The notes beneath the pieces are model-generated. The model was given only the letters and a program-made list of their open reading frames with translations, made no database searches and was not told the origin of the DNA. Positions 20,643 through 28,087 of a DNA stretch of 64,000 nucleotides are shown piece after piece; the stretch's first letter is position 1; every line of letters starts with the position of its first letter. Source of the stretch: Mesorhizobium shangrilense (GTDB lineage Bacteria; Pseudomonadota; Alphaproteobacteria; Rhizobiales; Rhizobiaceae); NCBI RefSeq assembly GCF_040537815.1, contig NZ_JBEWSZ010000001.1, positions 2,294,001 to 2,358,000 on the forward strand, given 5' to 3'. The position numbers and the translations under genes are program-made.

Positions 20643-20702
20643 TATTTCGAAAAGAAACGCTTGTCCATATCTTTGCCTCACCCCAACAAAGGAGTGACGA
20701 CC

Positions 20703-21458
20703 ATGACAAGGAAACTCGAAGGAAAGATCGCGGTGATTACCGGCGGCAGCAGCGGTATCGGCCTTGCTATAGCCAAACGCTTCGCCGCCGAAGGCGCGCA
20801 TGTCTACATTACCGGACGGCGCCAAGCTGAAATCGACAAGGCTGTCTCGGCGATCGGTAAGAACGCCACCGGCATCCAGGCGGATTCGACCAGTTCTGCC
20901 GATCTCGACCGGCTCTATGCCCAGGTGAAAGCGCAAAGCGGCCGTATCGATGTGCTCTCGGTCAATGCCGGCGGTGGTTCGATGCTGCCGCTCGGCCAGA
21001 TAACCGAACAGCATTTTGACGAAACATTCGACCGCAACGTCAAGGCCGTGCTGTTCACGGTGCAGAAGGCGCTTTTATTGCTGACCGACGGCGCGTCGGT
21101 GATCCTCACCGGCTCGACAGCCGGCTCGACCGGCGCGGCGGCGTTCAGCGTTTACGGCGCGTCCAAGGCGGCGCTGCGCAACTTTGCCCGCAGCTGGATT
21201 CTCGACCTGAAGGAGCGGCAGATCCGCGTCAACATCCTCAGCCCCGGTCCGACCCGCACCACGGGTCTCGCCGAGCTAGCCGGACCGGAAGCCCAAAACC
21301 AGAAGGGTTTGCTTGACTTCCTTGCCACCCAGGTCCCGATGGGCCGGCTGGGCGATCCCGATGAGATCGGCAAGGCGGCAGTGTTCCTGGCTTCGGACGA
21401 TTCCAGCTTTGTCACTGGCGCCGAGCTGTTCGTCGACGGCGGCATCGCACAGGTCTAG
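20703..21458 (+). CDS. short-chain dehydrogenase/reductase (SDR)
   Basis: A 251-residue classical SDR. The nucleotide-binding motif TGGSSGIG is at residues 13-20, NAG near 90, the catalytic Ser in ILTGSTAG, and YGASK (Tyr and Lys) near 151. The arginine pair in ITGRRQ near residue 37 favours NADP(H) over NAD(H). It has a strong AAGGAG site. It is controlled in all likelihood by the divergent LysR. Substrate is unknown. A long perfect hairpin ends the gene. Confidence 0.93.
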   Translation: MTRKLEGKIAVITGGSSGIGLAIAKRFAAEGAHVYITGRRQAEIDKAVSAIGKNATGIQADSTSSADLDRLYAQVKAQSGRIDVLSVNAGGGSMLPLGQITEQHFDETFDRNVKAVLFTVQKALLLLTDGASVILTGSTAGSTGAAAFSVYGASKAALRNFARSWILDLKERQIRVNILSPGPTRTTGLAELAGPEAQNQKGLLDFLATQVPMGRLGDPDEIGKAAVFLASDDSSFVTGAELFVDGGIAQV

Positions 21459-21464
21459 CGCCCA

Positions 21465-21502
21465 CACACCGGTCGCGCCCTCAAGCAGGCGCGACCGGTG
21501 TG
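21465..21502. terminator. bidirectional terminator between SDR and desaturase genes
   Basis: A perfect 15-base stem (CACACCGGTCGCGCC with its complement) and an eight-base loop lie between the two convergent stop codons. The stem is strong; no long T-run flanks it on either side. Confidence 0.7.
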
Positions 21503-21515
21503 CCACTGCGCAATA

Positions 21516-22406
21516 TCAACGCAATGTCCCGATATATTTTTCGTGAAAGCTGACATAGCCGGGTTCGACCACCTTGAGATGCCGTTCAATCAACGCATGG
21601 AACTCCGGCAATTGATGAAACGGCACGCCGGGATAGGCGTGATGCTCGGCGTGAAAAGGCATGTTCCAGGCCAGCTTGCGCACCACCCAGTTGGTCAGTG
21701 TCGTCCTGGTGTTTTCCAGCATGTTGGCAACGAACGGACAACGGCCATGCTCGGCCAGCAGGTAAAGGCGCAGAAATGGCTGGCCGAGCAGAGCGGGAAT
21801 GATCCAGACATAGAGCAGTGTCGTCGCCTTGAACCAGAGGGCCAGCGCCAGCACGACAACGTAAAAGGCAATCATGGCGCGCGCCTCGGCACGCACTTTG
21901 GGGCGGCCTTTCGGCGGCACATAGCTGTCCAGAGGACTACCCGTGGCATTGCTGTAGAGCGTCTTGAGGTGGCTCCACCACACGGGAATGCCGGAGACAT
22001 GAACAAGATACCGCCGCAGCGTCTCCGGCTTGGGAGAAGCCAGTTCCGGATCATTCTCGGGATCCTGGGTGAAACGGTGGTGGGCGAAGTGGAAGTAGCG
22101 GAACCAGTCGGCCGGCAATGCGAGCGCCAGACTGCTGACCCGCGCCACGGCATCGTTCAGCCATTGCGTCTCGAAAGCAGTCCGGTGCACGGTCTCATGC
22201 AAGAGCGTGAACAGGAATACAATGAGGATGCCTTGCGGCAGCATCAGCAGTGGCCAGAACGGAACTTTCGCGGCGATCAGCGATCCGATGACCACGATCG
22301 CCCCCCAATGCGCGCCAAGCTGAACGAGACCCGCGACATCCGACTTGGCGGTCAGACGACCCCGCTCTTCCGGCGTCAATGACGCGACTATGTCGCGATG
22401 GTCCAT
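21516..22406 (-). CDS. membrane fatty acid desaturase family protein
   Basis: A 296-residue integral membrane di-iron enzyme. The three histidine boxes are HETVHR, HFAHHR and HAEHHA, in the correct order and spacing, between about four transmembrane segments. Substrates in this family include fatty acyl chains, sterol-like and carotenoid compounds; the exact one is not visible. The ATG at 22406 is chosen; a GTG at 22442 is possible but lacks a ribosome binding site. It is divergent from a LysR gene across a perfect dyad, which probably controls it. Confidence 0.88.
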   Translation of the reverse strand: MDHRDIVASLTPEERGRLTAKSDVAGLVQLGAHWGAIVVIGSLIAAKVPFWPLLMLPQGILIVFLFTLLHETVHRTAFETQWLNDAVARVSSLALALPADWFRYFHFAHHRFTQDPENDPELASPKPETLRRYLVHVSGIPVWWSHLKTLYSNATGSPLDSYVPPKGRPKVRAEARAMIAFYVVVLALALWFKATTLLYVWIIPALLGQPFLRLYLLAEHGRCPFVANMLENTRTTLTNWVVRKLAWNMPFHAEHHAYPGVPFHQLPEFHALIERHLKVVEPGYVSFHEKYIGTLR

Positions 22407-22487
22407 CAGCTTCGGCCCTGGTTTGGGATTTGATGAAACCACTGTAGTCGATGAAAAAACTTTTCGAAAACGACGATTTGTGCGATT

Positions 22488-22508
22488 TAGATAAGCTAAA
22501 CTTATCTA
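22488..22508. promoter_or_regulatory. perfect palindromic operator TAGATAAG-N5-CTTATCTA
   Basis: An eight-base perfect inverted repeat lies 10 bases upstream of the LysR ATG and about 80 bases upstream of the divergent desaturase start. Its AT-rich character also makes it overlap probable promoter elements. It is the most convincing LysR operator in the window; it could allow autorepression and control of the desaturase gene. Confidence 0.6.
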
Positions 22509-22518
22509 TCTGGTGACC

Positions 22519-23430
22519 ATGGTCGCACTTCCATCGCTAAAAGGACTTCAGGCCTTCGAGGCTGCGGCGCGTACAGGCAGCTTTGCCGCGGCAGCGGACG
22601 AACTTTCGGTCTCGGCCGCCGCCGTCAGCCAGCTCATCCGCACCGTCGAGGAGCAGATGGGCCGCAAGCTGTTCCACCGCGTCAACCGGCGCGTTGTCCT
22701 CACCGAGGCCGGCGTCGAGATGCTGCCCAGGCTGACCATGGCCTTCCAGGAGATCGGCAGCGTCGCGCGCGAACTGGGCGGCGATGCATTCCGTCCGCGC
22801 CTAGTGGTATCGGTGCCGCCGTCGATGGCCATGGGTTGGCTTTCGCAGCGTCTTGCCGGCTTTGCCACAAGCCATGGCAGCGTCGACATATCGCTCAGAG
22901 GCGATGATGACCCAGTACCGTTCGACCGTGAGCTGATCGACATCCGGCTCTCCTATGGCCCGCACTATCGCGAGCACCCGACCGACGACATCGTTCGCGA
23001 CGCCGTCTATCCCGTCTGCGCGCCCGGGCTTGCCGACGCGATCCGGCCCGAAGGCCTCGCCAGCCTGCCGCTCATCCATACCGACTGGGGACCAACCGGC
23101 GCGTCCTTTCCATCCTGGCGTAACTGGTTCGAAGCGGCCGGCATCGAGCCCGGCCGGGCAGCGCAGCGCGGCCTCTCGGCCAACTCATCGCGCGCAGCGC
23201 TGGACCTTGCCATTTCGGGGTTGGGCGTCGCGCTGGCGCAGGGCATTTATTGTGCCGAGGCGCTGGAAAACGGCAAGCTGTTCCGCCCGGTTGCCCGATC
23301 GCTAGAGTTACGCCAGCCCTATTGCTTGACGATCCCGGAGCGCAGCGCAAGGCGTGACGTGGTCGCGGCATTTCGCCAGTGGCTGATCGCGGAATGCGTG
23401 CGTGCCGTGCGGTCGCCGGCGCTCCGCTGA
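22519..23430 (+). CDS. LysR-family regulator, GcvA-like
   Basis: A 303-residue LysR protein of the GcvA type (LPSLKGLQAFEAAARTGSFA, then SVSAAAVSQLIRTVEEQMG, residues 4-50). The effector domain has the usual GcvA ending with WFEAAG and ISGLGVALAQ. ATG at 22519 is used; GTG at 22513 is in frame. The divergent desaturase is the probable target. It converges on the DUF3303 gene. Confidence 0.9.
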   Translation: MVALPSLKGLQAFEAAARTGSFAAAADELSVSAAAVSQLIRTVEEQMGRKLFHRVNRRVVLTEAGVEMLPRLTMAFQEIGSVARELGGDAFRPRLVVSVPPSMAMGWLSQRLAGFATSHGSVDISLRGDDDPVPFDRELIDIRLSYGPHYREHPTDDIVRDAVYPVCAPGLADAIRPEGLASLPLIHTDWGPTGASFPSWRNWFEAAGIEPGRAAQRGLSANSSRAALDLAISGLGVALAQGIYCAEALENGKLFRPVARSLELRQPYCLTIPERSARRDVVAAFRQWLIAECVRAVRSPALR

Positions 23431-23459
23431 CCCGACGGCTGGCAACGACCTGCGGCCAC

Positions 23460-23732
23460 TCAGAGGTGGCTGCTCAATGCCTCGACCATGTCCTTGCTCG
23501 TGGCCACGGGAACGATCTCGAACTCCACCAGATCGGCCCATTCGATAACCCAACGCTGCAGGAGCGTGACGTCATCGGCCTCCACCAGAAGGAAGCAGCG
23601 GCTCATGTCCGCAGCAATCCAGCTGTGGTGCACGAGGAGTTCATCCGGCTTCAGGCGGCCACGGTCTCGGAAGCGGCGATAAATCTCCTTGCGATCGCAG
23701 CCCCGAAAGTCCTCGGTCACCAGGAACAGCAT
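23460..23732 (-). CDS. DUF3303-family small protein
   Basis: A 90-residue protein. The pattern MLFLVTEDF at the start, a central FLLVEADDVTLLQRWV and the ending WADLVEFEIVPVATSKDMVE fit DUF3303, a small ferredoxin-like fold with no known activity. It starts 18 bases after the ATP-grasp gene and has the same orientation, so it is probably the last gene of that operon. Its regular connection to such operons has not, to my knowledge, been described. The family call is good but rests on recall, not a search. Confidence 0.78.
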   Translation of the reverse strand: MLFLVTEDFRGCDRKEIYRRFRDRGRLKPDELLVHHSWIAADMSRCFLLVEADDVTLLQRWVIEWADLVEFEIVPVATSKDMVEALSSHL

Positions 23733-23750
23733 CGTTTTCCCTCGATCACA

Positions 23751-25214
23751 TTACCGGCCCGGCCGATCCAGCCGTTCCAGGAACCATTGCGTCAGCCGCA
23801 CCCAGACTTCGTCCTTCTCGCCGGAATCCTCCCAGCCGTGATCGAGGTTGGGGTTGTCGTTGACCTCGATGACGAAGACGCCATCCTTGGTTTCCTTGAG
23901 GTCGACGCCGTAGAGGCCGTCGCCGATGCAGCGCGCCGCCTTCACCGCCGTCTCGACGACATGGGCCGGCGTTTCCTTCAGCGTGAAGGTCTTGATGCCA
24001 CCCTGGTCGGGCTTGCCATTGGCCTTGTGGTTGACGATCTGCCAGTGCTTCTTGGCCATCAGATAGTGCACGGCAAACAGCGGCTGGCCGCCAAGCACGC
24101 CGACGCGCCAGTCATATTCGGTGGGAATGAATTTCTGTGCGATCAGGAGATCTGAATCCTCCAGCCATTCGGTCGCCAGCGTCTTCAGTTCCTCGAAGGT
24201 GGCGCATTTCTTGACACCGCGCGAGAACGAGGAATCCGGTATCTTCAGCACCAGCGGGAAACCCAGCGTCTGTGCCGCCAGTTCAAGATCCGACGTACCG
24301 GCGATCATCACCGTCGGCGGCACCGGCACCTTGTTGTAGGTCATCAGTTCATTGAGATAGACCTTGTTCGTGCAGCGGATCATCGACAGTGGATCATCGA
24401 TGACGGGCATGCCTTCCTGCTGGGCGCGGCGCGCAAAACGGTAGGTATGGTTGGAGATCGAGGTGGTCTCGCGGATGAAAAGCGCGTCGTAATTGGCGAG
24501 CTTGGCCAGATCCTTCTTGGTGATGGGTTCGATTTCGACGCCCATCTTTTCGGCGATCTTGGCCCAGTAGCGCAGCGACGAAATCTGCGACGGCGCCAGT
24601 TCCTCATGCGGATCGACCAGCGTGGCAAAAGTGTAGCGCGCCGGCGTGCGGCCCTTGGTGTCGCGCCACTCGCGGTTGGTGTAGGTCTCCAGGCACTGAA
24701 TGAAGTGCGCTTCCTCCTCCTCGGTCATTCGCGCCAGTGGATGGAAGCCGATCTTGCGGATCGAGGCCCATTCGGCGCTGTCCTTGATATGGACCTCCAG
24801 CGCCGGTGCCCGGAACCAGTCGAACAGAAGTTTTGCGAAGCGGTCCCAGACCTTGGACGGGCCGATGCCGAAGAAGATGCAGACCTTTTGCGGAAAGGCG
24901 CCACCAAGATCCTTGCGGCATTTGTTGAGGGCCAGTTCCAGTTCCGGCAGCGCATGTTCATAAAGCTTGCGCTCCGACAGGTCGATCATCGTCTCGACCG
25001 TCGGGATGACCTTGTGGCCGCGTGAGCTGGCCAGTAGCGAGGCATAATAGCCGCGGCTCTGGTAGCTGTAGCTGTTCGACAGGTTGATGACCTTGGGCCG
25101 CTGGCCGCGAAACAGCGAGGGATGCGCGAGGTAGTCGCGGTTGGTAATGATTTTGTGCGGTGTCGCCACCTGGTCGAGATCGCTCTGCCGGCCTGTCAGG
25201 ATGACCCAGGTCAT
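23751..25214 (-). CDS. RimK-family ATP-grasp ligase with RLAN N-terminal domain
   Basis: A 487-residue enzyme. The N-terminal half (about residues 1-200) matches the RLAN (RimK-like ATP-grasp N-terminal) domain; the C-terminal half (about 285-480) is an ATP-grasp domain with PLVLKIPDSSFSRGVKK as the phosphate loop, AQKFIPTEYDWRVGVLGG, and the metal ligands in VDLKETKDG and VIEVNDNPNLDHG. RimK relatives join an amino acid to a peptide or protein carboxyl group with ATP. The gene starts five bases after the GNAT-C39 gene, so the two proteins are made together. Substrate is unknown; a carboxylate-amine ligation is the safe statement. Confidence 0.88.
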   Translation of the reverse strand: MTWVILTGRQSDLDQVATPHKIITNRDYLAHPSLFRGQRPKVINLSNSYSYQSRGYYASLLASSRGHKVIPTVETMIDLSERKLYEHALPELELALNKCRKDLGGAFPQKVCIFFGIGPSKVWDRFAKLLFDWFRAPALEVHIKDSAEWASIRKIGFHPLARMTEEEEAHFIQCLETYTNREWRDTKGRTPARYTFATLVDPHEELAPSQISSLRYWAKIAEKMGVEIEPITKKDLAKLANYDALFIRETTSISNHTYRFARRAQQEGMPVIDDPLSMIRCTNKVYLNELMTYNKVPVPPTVMIAGTSDLELAAQTLGFPLVLKIPDSSFSRGVKKCATFEELKTLATEWLEDSDLLIAQKFIPTEYDWRVGVLGGQPLFAVHYLMAKKHWQIVNHKANGKPDQGGIKTFTLKETPAHVVETAVKAARCIGDGLYGVDLKETKDGVFVIEVNDNPNLDHGWEDSGEKDEVWVRLTQWFLERLDRPGR

Positions 25215-25219
25215 TGTCT

Positions 25220-26317
25220 TCAGCGCTTTCCGAGAATGATGGCCGCGCGCAATCCGTCGCGGCCGAACTGGGCCATGTTCATGAAGATGCCGTAGGGCAC
25301 GGGAATGTTGGCGGCATCAAGGATTGTCTCCTGTTTCTCGTCCTCGACCCAGGGATCGTGGATCAGAATATGGTCGCCGTCATCGCCGATTGCGAGCACC
25401 CAGTGCGGCACCTTCTTGCCGAACATGATGAAGCCGCTGATGAGAACCAGCACGAGTTTCCCTTCCGCGATCGCCGCGCGAATATCGTCGATGACGAACG
25501 GACGGTAATTGACCGGGATGCCGTATTGTTCCGCACGGCGACGAAAATCGACCTGCGCCAGTTCCATCACCCGGCGCTTGTCCTCGCTGCGCACCGACTG
25601 CAGAAACAACGCACCGTAGAACGACACATATATCTCGGCCGAAAGCCCGCTTTCGTGACCGGCCACGGCCAGTCCGAATGGCTCGCATCCGCCAGGACCC
25701 GACATCATGAAAATCGTCGTCGCCTCGCGCCACAACCGGATCTCCATGACCGGATCCGGCACGAAGCCGCGATCGAAATTGGACATGGCCATCATCAGGC
25801 AGCATGGGCCGCAGGTGAATTCGCAGGTCTGCTGGTAGAATGGCACTTTGGTCGCGATCGGAATGTCGCCGCGCAAAGTCTTTTCGTAGCGCAGCGCGGT
25901 CTGGCCGTCGCTATAGTAACCGGGCTCGCGGCCGATCTTGCGGTAGCCACTCTGCTCATAGATGCGGATCGCCCTGGCATTGTCCTCGCGCACTTCCAGG
26001 CGAAGCATCATGCGGCCATGTTCGAAAGCCGCCTCCTCCGCCCGCTCCAACAGCAGCCTGCCGATGCCTCGGCCACCGAAAAAGGGGCCGGTTGCGATGG
26101 AGTAGAGGCGCGCGACACCACTGCCCTTGCGAAACAGCACGACGGCATAGCCGGCAATGTGGCCATCGTACTCGGCGACCAGCATTTCAGCGGTCTCGCG
26201 TTCGATCAACAGGCGAAACGAGCGGCGGGAAATGCGGTCGCTCGCGAAAACGGCCTTCTCGATGGCAGCGAGGTCATCGACGTCGGTCGCGCGGGCCGTG
26301 CGGATCTCGGCAGGCAT
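25220..26317 (-). CDS. GNAT acetyltransferase fused to C39-like (papain-fold) peptidase
   Basis: A 365-residue two-domain protein. Residues 1-150 are a RimI-like GNAT domain with the acetyl-CoA loop GGRGIGRLLLERAE. Residues 155-365 are a C39-like/DUF3335 peptidase domain: the Gln and Cys pair in QQTCEFTCGPCCLMMAM (likely nucleophile Cys169), a His in VPHWVLAIG and an Asp in LIHDPWV complete a plausible papain-type site. The ATG at 26317 is preferred over GTG at 26368, because a probable promoter overlaps the latter. It is the first gene of the operon with the ATP-grasp ligase. The fusion implies acylation and cleavage or transfer of the same peptide; this is inference. Confidence 0.87.
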   Translation of the reverse strand: MPAEIRTARATDVDDLAAIEKAVFASDRISRRSFRLLIERETAEMLVAEYDGHIAGYAVVLFRKGSGVARLYSIATGPFFGGRGIGRLLLERAEEAAFEHGRMMLRLEVREDNARAIRIYEQSGYRKIGREPGYYSDGQTALRYEKTLRGDIPIATKVPFYQQTCEFTCGPCCLMMAMSNFDRGFVPDPVMEIRLWREATTIFMMSGPGGCEPFGLAVAGHESGLSAEIYVSFYGALFLQSVRSEDKRRVMELAQVDFRRRAEQYGIPVNYRPFVIDDIRAAIAEGKLVLVLISGFIMFGKKVPHWVLAIGDDGDHILIHDPWVEDEKQETILDAANIPVPYGIFMNMAQFGRDGLRAAIILGKR

Positions 26318-26373
26318 GCGGGCTCGGAAAACCTCGATTGGGTTGTGGAAACGCCCTTGTCTAAACACTGCTG

Positions 26374-26402
26374 ATATCAGCCGAAGTGCCGATAATCATC
26401 AA
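26374..26402 (-). promoter_or_regulatory. candidate sigma-70-type promoter of the GNAT-C39/ATP-grasp operon
   Basis: TTGATG at 26397-26402 and TGATAT at 26374-26379 (minus strand) are separated by 17 bases. The -10 overlaps a perfect palindrome, CTGATATCAG (26371-26380), which could be an operator. Transcription would start near 26367, leaving a 50-base leader before the ATG at 26317. Confidence 0.4.
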
Positions 26403-26607
26403 GCGCTATCGCACCTCGATTAGGGCCGAATTGTGACAGTTCGGGCCCCGTGGACGAACCCGAAAATCGGAAAGCATTTTGTACGGAGATCGCAGGAAAA
26501 ACAGCGTGCAAGGGCATCCTTGCGGACCACAAGGGAAACGCGATGCCGTGTGCATTCGAGCAGCATGGCTATCCGCACGCATCGTCGCTTGCAAAAGCCA
26601 GCTCTGC

Positions 26608-27399
26608 TCAGCTGGCCAGGCCGTTCACAAGTTGCATGTAGGCGCTCTTCGCCACGTCGGCCAGCCGCTCGTGCGGCAGCGAACCGACAACGGCGCAGCC
26701 ATAACCCTTGTCCAGCCAATAGACGGCCTGCGGGCCATCCTCTGCCGATGCGTAGGTACCCTTGGCATTCTCCGACGATTCGGCGGTAACGAAGAGAGAG
26801 AGGCGCTCGCCCTTGTCGTCCTGGTAAAGCAGCATCGCGGCTTTACCCTGGCCTGCCGGCAAGAGCCGGCCACCAACCAGTTGGAACCCGTTCGCGGTCA
26901 AGTCCGGCGCCACCAGCTTCAGGCCTACCCGGTTGGACAGCCAGGTCTGCAGGTGATCCTTGTCGCTTGCCGGCACTTCCACCGCGTGCCGTTGTTCCGC
27001 GGCATAGATGACATGAGCCGCGATCGCCTGTTCGGCAAGCTGATCTTCCGCCGGATCTTCCTGACCCAAGCCGTCGGCACCGGCAAGATAGCCGCCCACA
27101 CCACCAACCGCGAGGACTGCCGCGGCAGCCGCGGCGAGCCACCAGCGCGAGCGCGGCGCGGTCGCCTTGATCGGCGCCTCGCCCAGCACGACCTTTTGCA
27201 GTCGCGCCGGAACGGGTTCGTCCAGAACACCGGCAAACGCGGCACGCAGCGCAGCACGGTCAGCACTGTAGCGCGCGCTCTTCGCCTTCATCTCGGGAGT
27301 GGCGTCCAGCCAGGTCTCGTAAGCCACGCGTTCGTCGGCTGGCAGTTCGCCGTCGAGTGCCATGTGGATGTCACGTTCGGAAAAATCGCGCCGGATCAT
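26608..27399 (-). CDS. transmembrane anti-sigma factor
   Basis: A 263-residue protein with a cytoplasmic N-terminus (RRDFSERDIHMALDGELPAD is the typical start of the sigma-binding region), one transmembrane helix near residue 90 (WWLAAAAAAVLAVGGVGGYL) and a periplasmic domain of about 150 residues. No HxxxCxxC zinc motif is present. Its ATG overlaps the ECF sigma stop codon (ATGA), so the two are made in step. The periplasmic part presumably senses an envelope signal. No metal or redox trigger can be read. Confidence 0.87.
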   Translation of the reverse strand: MIRRDFSERDIHMALDGELPADERVAYETWLDATPEMKAKSARYSADRAALRAAFAGVLDEPVPARLQKVVLGEAPIKATAPRSRWWLAAAAAAVLAVGGVGGYLAGADGLGQEDPAEDQLAEQAIAAHVIYAAEQRHAVEVPASDKDHLQTWLSNRVGLKLVAPDLTANGFQLVGGRLLPAGQGKAAMLLYQDDKGERLSLFVTAESSENAKGTYASAEDGPQAVYWLDKGYGCAVVGSLPHERLADVAKSAYMQLVNGLAS

Positions 27400-27914
27400 T
27401 TCTCAACGATCCTTATCGTCCGGCGGCGGGCTGTGTCGTCCAGCAATCCGCGCAATTCCTCGCGTCCACGCGCGATGCGCGACATCAGCGTGCCGGCTGG
27501 CACGCCAAGGATGTTGGCGGCCTCGGCATAGGAAAATCCTTCGATGGCCACCATCACCAGCGCGGCGCGCCGGTCGGGGCTGATCGCTTGCAATGCGTCG
27601 ATGATTTCGCGCGAAGCGACGCTCCCCACCTGCTCGGAGGGCTGGCCAAGCGCCTCGGCTGCTTCCAGCGGCAGCATCGCGGCCTCGCCGCGCCGGTTTA
27701 CCTTGCGCATCTGGTCGATGAACAAATGATGCATGATCGTAAACAGCCACCTCCGGGGGCTTTCTCCAGTTTGCCAATTGTCGAGCCGGACAAGTGCCCG
27801 CTCGAGGCAATCCTGGACGAGATCGTCGGCTGCATCACGGTCGCGCAGGAGCGAGCGCGCGTAACGACGCAGACGCGGTATTTCACCAAGGATTGCAGCC
27901 TTCTTCTCGTCCAT
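27396..27914 (-). CDS. ECF-family RNA polymerase sigma factor
   Basis: A 172-residue sigma-70 family factor with region 2 (residues 12-75, including RDRDAADDLVQDCLERAL and RRWLFTIMHHLFIDQMRK) and region 4 (about 110-165, with FSYAEAANILGVPAGTLMSR). Region 3 is missing, as in ECF factors. It is coupled to the anti-sigma gene. The upstream gap holds a GGGAATAA-type promoter element, consistent with autoregulation. The regulon outside the window is unknown. Confidence 0.93.
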   Translation of the reverse strand: MDEKKAAILGEIPRLRRYARSLLRDRDAADDLVQDCLERALVRLDNWQTGESPRRWLFTIMHHLFIDQMRKVNRRGEAAMLPLEAAEALGQPSEQVGSVASREIIDALQAISPDRRAALVMVAIEGFSYAEAANILGVPAGTLMSRIARGREELRGLLDDTARRRTIRIVEK

Positions 27915-28027
27915 GACCGCTGGTTCTGAAGTCGCCTCTAGTCCGGAACTATTGAACGCGCCTTCTCGGCGCGGCGCAAGCGGCCAGCGCGAAGCGGTCC
28001 GCCGCCCCGGTCACCCAAGCAATGGTG

Positions 28028-28055
28028 TAACGCGGCAAACGACCATTTTATTCCC
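28028..28055 (-). promoter_or_regulatory. candidate ECF-dependent promoter upstream of the sigma gene
   Basis: On the minus strand GGGAATAA (28048-28055) and CGTTA (28028-28032) are 15 bases apart, about 115 bases upstream of the sigma ATG. GGAATA-type -35 boxes with CGT-type -10 boxes are known for several ECF groups, which often transcribe their own gene. The pairing is by eye. Confidence 0.4.
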
Positions 28056-28087
28056 GCGTTGACGGGAAACCCATGATTTCCATGCGA

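Noticed and set aside
26450..26641. A 63-codon plus-strand frame in the gap upstream of the GNAT-C39 gene
   Set aside because: GTG start without a ribosome binding site, overlap with the anti-sigma C-terminus and no features; more likely regulatory or leader sequence.
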